Positions 18,302-25,917 of a stretch of 64,000 nt of DNA are shown piece by piece. The DNA comes from Amedibacillus dolichus DSM 3991 (lineage in GTDB: Bacteria > Bacillota_I > Bacilli_A > Erysipelotrichales > Erysipelotrichaceae): contig NZ_DS483475.1 in assembly GCF_000154285.1 (NCBI RefSeq), forward strand, positions 186,001 through 250,000, read 5' to 3'. Made by a program: the position numbers and the translations under genes. The notes beneath the pieces were generated by a model, which made no database searches, had not been told where the DNA came from, and saw nothing but the letters and a program-made list of their open reading frames with translations. Positions within the stretch are counted from its first letter, which is position 1. The number at the start of each line of letters is the position of its first letter.

Positions 18302-18337
18302 ATTATATCATGTCAAGTAGGTACACCGAGGGTACAC
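18302..18337 (-). promoter_or_regulatory. Candidate late promoter with activator direct repeats
   Basis: On the minus strand an extended -10 (TGATATAAT, 18302-18310) has no good -35. Two direct repeats GTGTACC, exactly 11 bases apart (18320-18326 and 18331-18337), lie in the place of the -35. That is the expected form of an activator-dependent promoter, and the ArpU-like regulator gene ends two bases away. Confidence 0.55.
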
Positions 18338-18339
18338 TT

Positions 18340-18828
18340 TTATGAAAATTCTTTAAAATTTGCGTATATTCTGTTGATTGCTCGATTTGTTTGCTTCATT
18401 ATTAGTTCTTCCGAGCATTTTAATTCAGCTGCAGCATGACTTCTTTCTTGACACTGATATTTAATCACATAGATCTTAACGATCTTTTGTTGTGATTTTG
18501 TGATGAAATTCAACCAAGAATCTAGGACATTCATCTTGTTTATGTAATATTTGAGGTTTTCCTCCATGTCATTTAATTTCCGCATGAGGATCATAACCTT
18601 GTTATCACTACACATTGATCCATCTGGCATCTTTATAATGCTGCCACCAACACTTGGATTGTTCAATTCCTCTTGATACTCTAGTTTAAATTCTTCGATA
18701 TCTGCGTTGATATCTTTGACTCTCCCTAAATAAAAATAATATCGCATCAATTCTTCTTTAATGAAGCGTTTTTGCAGCGATTCCCGTGTGATGCGTGATG
18801 TCTGTGTTTCTTCCTCCTTCCAATTCAT
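18340..18828 (-). CDS. ArpU/RinA-like late transcription regulator
   Basis: 162 residues from ATG 18828 (AGGAG 7 bases upstream). The C-terminus is a sigma-region-4-like helix-turn-helix: QQKIVKIYVIKYQCQERSHA, AAAELKCSEELIMK and INRIYANF. The central part is coiled-coil. Such proteins switch on late genes in Bacillota phages and lie, as here, last in the early operon and before terminase. The repeats in the adjacent promoter may be its binding site. Confidence 0.7.
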   Translation of the reverse strand: MNWKEEETQTSRITRESLQKRFIKEELMRYYFYLGRVKDINADIEEFKLEYQEELNNPSVGGSIIKMPDGSMCSDNKVMILMRKLNDMEENLKYYINKMNVLDSWLNFITKSQQKIVKIYVIKYQCQERSHAAAELKCSEELIMKQTNRAINRIYANFKEFS

Positions 18829-18832
18829 CACA

Positions 18833-18964
18833 TCACTCCTTTTCGCGATATAATGAGGAATCTATCTTTTCTTCCTTTTTAGATTCCATTGATGAAATTA
18901 TACATATTGCTGCAATCGCATACCCAATGATTATCCCGATAAATAGGATGACAAAATTAATCAT
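18833..18964 (-). CDS. Small single-pass membrane protein (DUF3789-like)
   Basis: A 43-residue frame begins in an ATGA overlap with the previous gene and ends at TGA 18833. Residues 2-24 are a hydrophobic helix with IGIIIGYAIAAICII, followed by a charged tail (ESKKEEK). The layout fits tiny DUF3789-type phage membrane proteins. Role unknown. Confidence 0.6.
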   Translation of the reverse strand: MINFVILFIGIIIGYAIAAICIISSMESKKEEKIDSSLYREKE

Positions 18965-19224
18965 CGTCTACCACCTCTCAATTCTCTATTTTCTGCTTTT
19001 AATTTAGCTATTTCATTACACTTCATTTCATTATCATCAGCTAGAGCCTTGTTTTCACGCTTCAGTAGCGCTATTTCCTCTTGCGCCTGTTTATATGCTT
19101 CTTTGAATGTTTCCAGCTGTTGACGCACTCCATGAAGGCATGTATCAATCATTTCTTTATCCGCAGCACTGCACTTCGAATAAATCTTGTCATTGTATAT
19201 GAATTTTTCGATATCAGCTAGCAT
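18961..19224 (-). CDS. Coiled-coil phage protein
   Basis: 87 residues from ATG 19224, with AGAGGTG upstream; the longer frame overlaps the previous gene. The C-terminal half (FKEAYKQAQEEIALLKRENK, then NEIAKLKAENRELRG) is a clear leucine-heptad coiled-coil. No family recognised. It lies in the small-gene tail of the early operon. Confidence 0.6.
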   Translation of the reverse strand: MLADIEKFIYNDKIYSKCSAADKEMIDTCLHGVRQQLETFKEAYKQAQEEIALLKRENKALADDNEMKCNEIAKLKAENRELRGGRR

Positions 19225-19462
19225 TATTAAACACCTCTTTATACTGATTAAGTTCTGCCTGCAATCCATAAATAATCTTAATCAAATGCTTTTTTGAAAA
19301 GCTTTTTAGATTGACTTTTGTAAAATCATATTCTTTTCTATTTGGTTTTGGTTTTTCAATAACTTTTGTTTTTATTTTTTCTTGTTCAAGAATTGGTTTT
19401 ATTTTCTCTAATTGTTCATCAGTTAAATTTATATCATCTAAAATTTTCCCATCATTAGTCAT
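19214..19462 (-). CDS. Hypothetical phage protein
   Basis: 82 residues, starting MTNDGKILDDINLTDEQLEK. Lys-rich middle (KTKVIEKPKPNRKEYDF) between helical ends. It overlaps the following gene by 11 bases. Not recognised. Confidence 0.55.
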   Translation of the reverse strand: MTNDGKILDDINLTDEQLEKIKPILEQEKIKTKVIEKPKPNRKEYDFTKVNLKSFSKKHLIKIIYGLQAELNQYKEVFNNAS

Positions 19463-19472
19463 CTCTCACACC

Positions 19473-19919
19473 TCATTTCGCAATATACACTGGATAGAAA
19501 CGATTTTCTTCAAATTCAACAAAATCTAAAGTTTCTTCACATGAGTCTGCCCATGCTTTAAAACTTCCTTTAGGGTATTGTTTACATGGCTTGAAAAGAA
19601 TTACTATATTTCTTATCCACATCTCTTTACTATCCCAAACCCACATACCTTCTTTCAAATCCTCAAATTTGTATGGTTGTGGGTTTAAATAATCTTCACA
19701 AATCATGCTATATGTGTTGTCTAACATTTCATACTTTTCAACAAGTTCAAAGTGTTCTTGTATAAATTCTTCCAATAAATCAACTGCATAGGGTGTTGGG
19801 TCTTGACACTTTTGAGTGTTATTATCGAAACACTTACAACAAGGACAATTTCTACTACAATCTAACGCTTTTAAAGCAGATAATAAATTTTCTTTTTTAA
19901 ATTCTTCTTTATTCAACAT
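19473..19919 (-). CDS. Cys-rich phage protein
   Basis: 148 residues. Near residue 20 it has CSRNCPCCKCFDNNTQKCQD, six Cys that could bind zinc. The second half contains KFEDLKEGMWVWDSKEMWIR, the pattern of small beta-barrel phage domains. It overlaps its upstream gene by 11 bases. Function unknown. Confidence 0.6.
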   Translation of the reverse strand: MLNKEEFKKENLLSALKALDCSRNCPCCKCFDNNTQKCQDPTPYAVDLLEEFIQEHFELVEKYEMLDNTYSMICEDYLNPQPYKFEDLKEGMWVWDSKEMWIRNIVILFKPCKQYPKGSFKAWADSCEETLDFVEFEENRFYPVYIAK

Positions 19920-20274
19920 CTTCGTCCTCCTCTTTTATATGCTTGTCTATATATTGCATAATTTGTTCTTTTGAATAATTACACAAAGATAAACAAAGAT
20001 ACAATGTTGATTTATTATCTTTTTTCTTTCCAATAGCATCATAACTATGCTTTTTAAATCCATATTTTCCATTATCCAATATTGTAAATTCTTCATAAGG
20101 TAACTTAATATAATAATCTCTAATCTTTGATGATTTATAATATTCTTGTTTAGGCTCTTCTTGTGGATAATTAACTACTTCATGTAGCACATATCGAAAT
20201 TCTTTCACAACGTCTAATTTTTCTAATTCTTGTAATCTATCAGCACATTTTAGTATTTCTTCTTTACTCAACAT
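19909..20274 (-). CDS. Hypothetical phage protein
   Basis: 121 residues starting MLSKEEILKCADRLQELEKL, chosen because GGAG lies 8 bases upstream and the longer frame covers the zinc-ribbon gene. A middle motif, IRDYYIKLPYEEFTIL, then KKHSYDAIGKKK. No known family. Confidence 0.55.
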   Translation of the reverse strand: MLSKEEILKCADRLQELEKLDVVKEFRYVLHEVVNYPQEEPKQEYYKSSKIRDYYIKLPYEEFTILDNGKYGFKKHSYDAIGKKKDNKSTLYLCLSLCNYSKEQIMQYIDKHIKEEDEDVE

Positions 20275-20551
20275 TTTCATCACTCCAATCAATCGCTTGC
20301 CCACAATTAGGACAATGGTCATATTCATCATAATCAACTTCATATTTTTTATCGCAATTAGGACAAATCCAAGTGTCATATATCAGTTCACCATTCTCAT
20401 CATACCCATCAGCTTCATAATCAGGTTTCTTCGGTACAGCCTTATCGACTAATTCCTTTAATACATCTAAATATTCATGTGCTTCTTCTACTGTATCTGT
20501 ACATAAACAACATAAACTTGCTTTTTCAAACGCATCTTGATACTTGTTCAT
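20264..20551 (-). CDS. Zinc-ribbon phage protein
   Basis: 95 residues. Residues about 62-82 hold WICPNCDKKYEVDYDEYDHC and then PNCGQ, a CxxC-x15-CxxC zinc ribbon. N-terminal CCLC may also bind metal. Acidic overall. Such ribbons occur in early phage proteins of unknown function. Confidence 0.65.
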   Translation of the reverse strand: MNKYQDAFEKASLCCLCTDTVEEAHEYLDVLKELVDKAVPKKPDYEADGYDENGELIYDTWICPNCDKKYEVDYDEYDHCPNCGQAIDWSDENVE

Positions 20552-20563
20552 TTCAATATCCTC

Positions 20564-21040
20564 CTAAAATGGCAAATCATCACTTGCAATATCTAAAGTA
20601 TCACTGCTCGCAAAATCATTGGAATAAGATGGTGTGGTACCTGCTCCCGGTTCATAAGTTGGCTCATAGCTGTTTTGAGGAACATAGGTATTTGTGCTAA
20701 CATTTGCATTTGCACTTGCGCTGTCTTTCGGCTCCAAGAATTGAACACTATCCACAACTACCTCAGTTACATATACACGCTTACCGCTTCTATCGTCATA
20801 GCTGCGCGTTTGTATGCGTCCCTCAACACCAATCAGTGAGCCTTTTTTAGTATATTTATGTAATACATCTGCTACTCCCTGCCATGCTTGACAGTTGATG
20901 AAATCAGCATCCGGCTGCCCTTCTTTTTTGATGCGTCGATTAACTGCTAAGGTAAATGCGACAACACTTATTCCTGACGTTGTCTTACGAAGTACCGGAT
21001 CCTTTGTAATTCTACCGACTAATACTACTCTGTTTATCAT
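20564..21040 (-). CDS. ssb: Phage single-stranded DNA-binding protein
   Basis: 158 residues. Starts MINRVVLVGRITKDPVLRKT, the classical SSB OB-fold opening, with FINCQAWQGVADVL and GRIQTRSYDD in the core. The Gln/Asn/Ser-rich linker ends in the acidic tip ASDDLPF that recruits replication and repair proteins. It differs from the short chromosomal SSB-like protein at 35101, which lacks a tip. Confidence 0.95.
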   Translation of the reverse strand: MINRVVLVGRITKDPVLRKTTSGISVVAFTLAVNRRIKKEGQPDADFINCQAWQGVADVLHKYTKKGSLIGVEGRIQTRSYDDRSGKRVYVTEVVVDSVQFLEPKDSASANANVSTNTYVPQNSYEPTYEPGAGTTPSYSNDFASSDTLDIASDDLPF

Positions 21041-21055
21041 GTTTAACCTCCTAGT

Positions 21056-21676
21056 CTATAAGATATCCTTCAATTTATATCCGGTTGAAATTAACAAATC
21101 ATACGGAAATTTATTTGATGAAAGATATTCGAAATATTTAATTGTTTCTTTAAATGATTTAATATTATCTACATGTGAATGTGTATATTGTGTAAATATG
21201 ATATTTTCTAATGCCTTCACATAATCATTATTTACAATACTTCTCGGTGCTGATCCGATACAAATTCTATTTTCTGTCAACATATTAGGCATTGGATATT
21301 TAAATAATTCGGTTTCTTTGCCCTCATACTCTTTATACGAATATGCTTCAATATTTTTTATTTTTCCATCTACATAATCAATGAAATAAATCGAATTCGG
21401 AAATAGGATATTGTAGGCTTTATTTTGATAAGTAACAATACGCTTATGCTCCTGCTGATTAATCACTACACATTTATCATTGAAAGCGATATACTGATCA
21501 TCTAAAAAAATTAACTTTTGGCGTTTGTTATCTGTGGCAATTGGTTTCATTTTCTTTAACTTATCCATGAGAGATTGAATATCAATGGCCGAAAAATACT
21601 CATTACCATTTTCATCAACTTTTAATACCTCTATATCTTCGCTGATTGTATCTGCTCTAAATATAATCTGTTTCAA
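21056..21676 (-). CDS. Prokaryotic E2-like (PRTRC B / family D type) protein
   Basis: 206 residues. The C-terminal half contains KYPMPNMLTENRICIGSAPR, in which Cys139 occupies the place of the catalytic Cys in prokaryotic E2 family D (PRTRC protein B), followed by VKALENIIFTQYTHSHVDN. The N-terminal half is a beta-rich region. Its gene overlaps the unknown gene before it and belongs to the cluster with ThiF-like and Ub-like genes, so it probably carries the Ub-like protein as a thioester. Assigned by motif and neighbourhood. Confidence 0.68.
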   Translation of the reverse strand: MKQIIFRADTISEDIEVLKVDENGNEYFSAIDIQSLMDKLKKMKPIATDNKRQKLIFLDDQYIAFNDKCVVINQQEHKRIVTYQNKAYNILFPNSIYFIDYVDGKIKNIEAYSYKEYEGKETELFKYPMPNMLTENRICIGSAPRSIVNNDYVKALENIIFTQYTHSHVDNIKSFKETIKYFEYLSSNKFPYDLLISTGYKLKDIL

Positions 21677-22464
21677 AATATTACCTCCCGATTACTTCCT
21701 TTCAATTCAAATAAATCGTAGAAATAAGGATTTAAATCTACTACAAAATAGCTAAACATTCTATCAAATTCCGATAAATCACGCTTCTTATTAATTTGGC
21801 TATCAATATATTCTAATGTAGACTTTCCTAATGTGTCATATCCAGAAAATTCTCCACTAAAATTCATTGATGCATATACATACTGTCCTGGCTTTACTTT
21901 ACAAAAACAAAGTTCATCGAGTACCATATCAAGCTCTGCAGTTTCTTCTAACTCATCAAAATTCAATGCAATATGGTTAAAATATAAATCTTCGCAAACT
22001 TCGTCTCGAAATACTGGATTATTATAGTTTTCCTTGATATCTTCATCACTTAATTCTTCAAATAAAGATATGAATTCTTCCCAATGATCAAATACGTTTA
22101 CAATCGGATTCGAATGAGTTAATCCTATAATTTTCCTTCCTCTTGTTGTATGATCAAGAAAAATATCAAATGGATCCGTTGAACTTGTATGAATTTCAAA
22201 TTTATCTAGAAAGCAAGATAATATTAGCTTTAATATAGGATATTCTTCATTAAAGATATCTTCCCAATGGTATGCAAATTCCAACATGCATTCAAATGGA
22301 CCAAAATCGGTGTCGATTTGATTTCCGTTTTCTACAAGACTCTCTATAAATTCAGTTACATATTTTTCATCTTTGCTACATTCACACAGACGCTTGATAT
22401 ACCATGCTTCCGTCCTTTTTAGAAGTTCCTCCTTAGTAATGTACTTCCTCAAATCTTCGTACAT
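21673..22464 (-). CDS. Unknown protein of the Ub-like cassette
   Basis: 263 residues from ATG 22464, preceded by GGAGGGAG and overlapping the ThiF-like gene by 32 bases. Acidic. Segments include DPFDIFLDHTTRGRKIIGLT, FDELEETAELDMVLDELCFC and KVKPGQYVYASMNFSGEFSG. I do not see the JAB peptidase motif, a RING, or a nucleotide-binding loop. Its place between E1-like and E2-like genes implies a role in the same pathway, such as a target, partner or ligase. Confidence 0.6.
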   Translation of the reverse strand: MYEDLRKYITKEELLKRTEAWYIKRLCECSKDEKYVTEFIESLVENGNQIDTDFGPFECMLEFAYHWEDIFNEEYPILKLILSCFLDKFEIHTSSTDPFDIFLDHTTRGRKIIGLTHSNPIVNVFDHWEEFISLFEELSDEDIKENYNNPVFRDEVCEDLYFNHIALNFDELEETAELDMVLDELCFCKVKPGQYVYASMNFSGEFSGYDTLGKSTLEYIDSQINKKRDLSEFDRMFSYFVVDLNPYFYDLFELKGSNREVIF

Positions 22465-23095
22465 TCGTAACTCCCTCCTTGATTTCTCCATGTAATATGG
22501 AGCTAACATGCTCAATGATTGTCATGGCCATTTTTAAATTTGTTACCATATACTGCGTATTCCCTGCCGCCGCTTGTGCCTCACAAGACTTTTCTGTAGG
22601 GTGGATATCTTTGTCTAACGCATATACTTCGCTCCTTAGATGCCCCGCTCTTTGCCCATCTTCTTTTGCAACAACATATACATTTCCTTCATATTCCGAA
22701 TTAGCGGAATCGATATAGACACATCTATCCAATTGATGAAATGTATGTTCTAAGATTTCTCTAGTTTTGTCATTATCCACACAACCGATCAATACTGGAA
22801 GAAATGTTGGATACTGCTTCCTAAGCATAAGCAATATTTCATCTTTCGTTACATATTTATCTATCACGCCACATCTATTACCGTAGAAAGCATTGATCTT
22901 TCTAGCTAAAGCTATTGCCTTATTTTCGTTGATATCGTGTTCTTGATAGCTTTGGCGTACCATGTTTTTCTCTTCTACTCTATCCCCGTCTACAAGCACA
23001 ATTCGATGCTCTTGATGTAAAATTAGTTTTGGAATATCTCTTGCTAAAAGCGAACCTGTTCCACCAACTCCGACGATCACAAATACATATTTCAT
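22433..23095 (-). CDS. ThiF/E1-like adenylating enzyme
   Basis: 220 residues. A Rossmann motif GVGGTGS (9-15), then LVDGDRVEEKN (35-44), and CVDND (105-109) are the ATP-binding features of ThiF/MoeB/E1 enzymes. CEAQAAAGNTQ places a Cys at 171 in the position of the E1 catalytic Cys, as in PRTRC ThiF proteins. It lies three bases after the Ub-like gene. The expected reaction is adenylation of the Ub-like C-terminal glycine and thioester formation. Confidence 0.85.
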   Translation of the reverse strand: MKYVFVIVGVGGTGSLLARDIPKLILHQEHRIVLVDGDRVEEKNMVRQSYQEHDINENKAIALARKINAFYGNRCGVIDKYVTKDEILLMLRKQYPTFLPVLIGCVDNDKTREILEHTFHQLDRCVYIDSANSEYEGNVYVVAKEDGQRAGHLRSEVYALDKDIHPTEKSCEAQAAAGNTQYMVTNLKMAMTIIEHVSSILHGEIKEGVTNVRRFEEVHY

Positions 23096-23097
23096 AA

Positions 23098-23424
23098 TTA
23101 CCCTTTCTTGTGCTGTTGAAATGTCGGAACAAGCACATTATCCTTTTCAATGAAATCATAAGTTACATTTCCGGAAAATTCATAGAAACCATGCTCCAGC
23201 ATCTTCTTTGTTATCTGTTCTGGTGCATACTCAACACCTTCCTCAAAAATATACGATACATCTTTCTTTTCAGCTGCGAGATAAATTTCAAATGGATATT
23301 TGAATACTTTATCTGCTTTTTTAGATTCCGTTTTCTTAGACTCTGTTTTTTTAGCAGCTACCCTCTTCTCTTTCGATTCGCTCTTTGTTTCTTCCACTGG
23401 TTTTATCATATCCATCAAATTCAT
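23098..23424 (-). CDS. Ubiquitin-like beta-grasp protein (PRTRC C / Prok_Ub type)
   Basis: 108 residues from ATG 23424, with GGGAGGT upstream and a TAATG overlap with the clamp-like gene. Residues 12-38 are a Lys/Glu-rich linker with a repeated KKTES unit. Residues 40-108 match the Prok_Ub layout: VFKYPFEIYL, YAPEQITKKML, VTYDFIEKD. The protein ends HKKG with a single terminal Gly, as PRTRC C proteins end in a single Gly. No processing is needed for a free C-terminal Gly. Confidence 0.72.
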   Translation of the reverse strand: MNLMDMIKPVEETKSESKEKRVAAKKTESKKTESKKADKVFKYPFEIYLAAEKKDVSYIFEEGVEYAPEQITKKMLEHGFYEFSGNVTYDFIEKDNVLVPTFQQHKKG

Positions 23425-24395
23425 TACTCTACCTCCCTCGGCTCTTGTTGCGCCACATACATATCGCCGGCAGAAATATTGCCACAAACATAAAGCATCA
23501 TTCTGTCTGCAAAACGTAATTCGATATCTGTATTTGTCTCCAATTCGATAATTCGGATCAAATGCTCTAGGCTTACCGTTACGTTCAACTTAGATCCTTT
23601 TATAAATTTAGATTCTACCTCGAGATCAAATACATCGGTTTCTTCATGTGAATACAGATGTAAGATATTATCGTATTGCTTCAAATTGACATAATCGGTA
23701 TAACCCTTCATAATACACAACTGATGCAATAAATCGTTTGTCTTACACTTCAATACAACTGGCGTATCTATATCTAATTTCAAAAGCGGTTGCGCCTTTA
23801 AAAGAAGCGATGAATAGAACAGTTGGTTACCAGCATCATTGATAAATACCACCGTTTTATTATCTGTCATACAAGTGGCCATATCTTTGATAAAACCAAA
23901 TATTTCTTTAGGAATACAGATTGATTCGCTGACACCTGTATTTATCCTCTGCATGTAGAAGTGATAAGAATCTGTTAGCAAATATCCATCGGGACTGACA
24001 TTCACTCCATTCACTTGAATTTTCGTTTTGCTATTCCCTACGAATGATTTTCCTTTTAAAAAATCATTCGGTTTCACGTCGACTGTTCTGGCATTTTTGG
24101 TATCAGGTATTACCGCTTTAACATCAATTAAGTTTGCTAAATTGATATTGCTGTTTTTGGCTTTTACCTTGATTACATCTTTTGATACCGTTAAATCAAA
24201 TACATCAAAGCGTGAAAGCATTTGATAATCTTTCTTTGATAGCGTGAAGGTCAATTCTCCTCTTTCATCAGTTTTTATGTAAGTAATGAAGCCATATCCT
24301 TCTTCATCTGTATTGTGAATTGAAATGACTTGATCCTTTACTGTGATAAAGTTATACATCATTGCATTTTTAAACATATATCCGTTAAGATTCAT
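23424..24395 (-). CDS. DNA sliding clamp-like protein
   Basis: 323 residues, near the length of three beta-clamp domains. The segment GYLLTDSYHFYMQRIN followed by ICIPKEIFGFIKDM and VVFINDAGNQLFYSSLLLKA matches the ATDGhRL...PKK..L...isenqilf pattern of beta-clamp domain 2. The final third (SLEHLIRIIELETNTDIELR) resembles domain 3. It lies between the DnaD-type initiator and the Ub-like gene, in ATGA overlap with the former. Likely a phage processivity clamp; divergence keeps this uncertain. Confidence 0.58.
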   Translation of the reverse strand: MNLNGYMFKNAMMYNFITVKDQVISIHNTDEEGYGFITYIKTDERGELTFTLSKKDYQMLSRFDVFDLTVSKDVIKVKAKNSNINLANLIDVKAVIPDTKNARTVDVKPNDFLKGKSFVGNSKTKIQVNGVNVSPDGYLLTDSYHFYMQRINTGVSESICIPKEIFGFIKDMATCMTDNKTVVFINDAGNQLFYSSLLLKAQPLLKLDIDTPVVLKCKTNDLLHQLCIMKGYTDYVNLKQYDNILHLYSHEETDVFDLEVESKFIKGSKLNVTVSLEHLIRIIELETNTDIELRFADRMMLYVCGNISAGDMYVAQQEPREVE

Positions 24396-25099
24396 CGTTT
24401 CCCCTCCTCATAATCTTTCGTGGTGAAATCTCTTTGTTTCCAATCACCAAGTATTCTGTCAATATACTGTACACTCTTTTTTCCTCTCGTCATTGCTTCG
24501 CGTAAAGCATAACGTATGAGCAGATCATCGTAATCATTTTCCATCTGCGATATAAGCATTGCTTCATTCGATGATATCGTTCTAGCAAATTCTTCTTCAA
24601 ACAATGACAACAACGGAATGGACCATACATCGTCCTGTGCGCACGCGCCTATAAATGTATTATTCTTATCTTTCTTATCTTTCTTTTCTTTCTTGATTGT
24701 GGTTAGCTGTTGGTTAGTTGTTGGTTGATTGCTGGTTACTTGTTGGTTAGATATTTGGTTATTTTGTTGGTTATCATTATCATTACAAAACTGATATTCT
24801 TCCCATTTTACTATTGTTGCAACAGTAAATCTGTTGGTTGTTTCGATGGTTATTTGGTTGGCTGAAATTAGCTTGTTTATGCATGTGCGTATGTTCTGCT
24901 CTGAAAGACCTAATGTTTCCGCTAATTCCTTTCTTCCAAACACAACTTGCCCTTTTTTTAACTCTACTCCTCTATACGTTGTACCCTCATAACTAGCTCT
25001 TAGCAGCAATTCTAACCACACCGCCACCATGTTAGGCACGTCATAATATTTCCATTCACGCAGCTTCCTATGTATCTTGATAAATCCGTTTGGTTGCAA
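24392..25099 (-). CDS. DnaD-type replication initiator
   Basis: 235 residues. The N-terminal 110 residues are a winged helix (GQVVFGRKELAETLGLSEQN). The middle is a NQQ/TTNQ-rich linker encoded by phased repeats. The C-terminal half is a DnaD domain ending DYDDLLIRYALREAM, YIDRILGDWKQR and DYEEGKR, very like the chromosomal DnaD at 58434. It probably loads the host helicase at a phage origin. Confidence 0.85.
   Translation of the reverse strand: MQPNGFIKIHRKLREWKYYDVPNMVAVWLELLLRASYEGTTYRGVELKKGQVVFGRKELAETLGLSEQNIRTCINKLISANQITIETTNRFTVATIVKWEEYQFCNDNDNQQNNQISNQQVTSNQPTTNQQLTTIKKEKKDKKDKNNTFIGACAQDDVWSIPLLSLFEEEFARTISSNEAMLISQMENDYDDLLIRYALREAMTRGKKSVQYIDRILGDWKQRDFTTKDYEEGKR
24701..24861. 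repeat. Phased iteron-like repeats, candidate phage origin
   Basis: GGTT(A/G) occurs at 24701, 24712, 24723, 24733, 24745, 24757 and 24769, spaced 10-12 bases, about one helical turn, often as TGTTGGTTAG. Three more lie at 24836, 24848 and 24856. They fall inside the linker of the initiator gene. Lambda-type phages carry the origin in the same place, within the initiator gene. Confidence 0.55.
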
Positions 25100-25114
25100 T
25101 CAAACCACCTCAAT

Positions 25115-25636
25115 TCATGTCAGCATCTGCCGATAATACATCGTATCAATGCCGAGCTTCTCAGCGTACTCCAGCGTTGTATCTATGAGCTTTCCCATTT
25201 CCTCTTTATTCATCTTGCTGCTTCCGATAAACACCTTACAGCGTGCCCATAGCGTGCCATTCTCGCGGCGTTCATATCCAAGTAACTCAACTGCTCTTAC
25301 TTCCTGTTTCAGCGTCTCCAATGCACTCTCTAGGCACACCATATATTCATACTTTGCACCGGCTTGTGATAATAAGTAACAATACATTTCCCATTCATCA
25401 TTGCTAGATGCATTGTGTTGCCCTGCTATCTCGTGTATCAGCGCCCACAAATAGTTATTTTGATTGATAGAACGCTTGCTTTTTACTTCATTGATCTCTA
25501 GCGAATATGCTTTCTTTTCCAGCCCTTCGCAATAATTTCGATAATTGTAATTACTTACTTCAAAAGTAATCTCTAGGTTGCCTTCTTCATTGATGCTCTT
25601 TCGCTTATAGTTGCCGATAATTTTTGTCTTTGCCAT
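25115..25636 (-). CDS. NinB/Orf-like recombination protein
   Basis: 173 residues. KSKRSINQNNYLWALIHEIA at about 52-71 matches the R-S-x-x-QN-x-x-W pattern of NinB/Orf-type proteins, which bind single-stranded DNA and assist recombination. The C-terminal half has conserved aromatic and basic residues (YERRENGTLWARCKVFIGSS). Position between annealing genes and the initiator supports the role. Confidence 0.55.
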   Translation of the reverse strand: MAKTKIIGNYKRKSINEEGNLEITFEVSNYNYRNYCEGLEKKAYSLEINEVKSKRSINQNNYLWALIHEIAGQHNASSNDEWEMYCYLLSQAGAKYEYMVCLESALETLKQEVRAVELLGYERRENGTLWARCKVFIGSSKMNKEEMGKLIDTTLEYAEKLGIDTMYYRQMLT

Positions 25637-25917
25637 TATAAGTAATTCCTTCCAAACACCATCATGAATGTGTTATGACCATACAGCTGCTCAAACTTTG
25701 CTTGACATTCCTGTTTTAAAGCCAAATCTAACGACTTATCAAAATGGACACCTTGATTGCTTGCATTATGATAATCGGCTCTCAGATAAACCCAACAACC
25801 CCACTGCTCGGATTTTTTACGATTCGCATTTCCTCCGAAAATATGATGCTTATGCAGGTTGGAAGTGGAGTGCGTTATATAACACTCCCTTTCCGTTTGC
25901 ATGATCGACTTAGCCAT
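25636..25917 (-). CDS. HNH/Ref-like nuclease
   Basis: 93 residues. LHKHHIFGGNANRKKSEQWG is followed by YLRADYHNASNQGVHFDKSL and ends KFEQLYGHNTFMMVFGRNYL. The HH...H...H arrangement is typical of small HNH proteins of the Ref/NinG kind. One CYI near the N-terminus leaves few zinc Cys. It overlaps its neighbours on both sides. Confidence 0.6.
   Translation of the reverse strand: MAKSIMQTERECYITHSTSNLHKHHIFGGNANRKKSEQWGCWVYLRADYHNASNQGVHFDKSLDLALKQECQAKFEQLYGHNTFMMVFGRNYL

Noticed and set aside
21673-22464. JAB-type deubiquitinase
   Set aside because: The only similar phrase, GLTHSNP, lacks the HxHP-x7-S-x2-D arrangement and the upstream Glu.
24701-24861. CRISPR-like array
   Set aside because: Units are only about 5-10 bases with 10-12 base periods, and lie in a coding linker; no spacers or cas genes.
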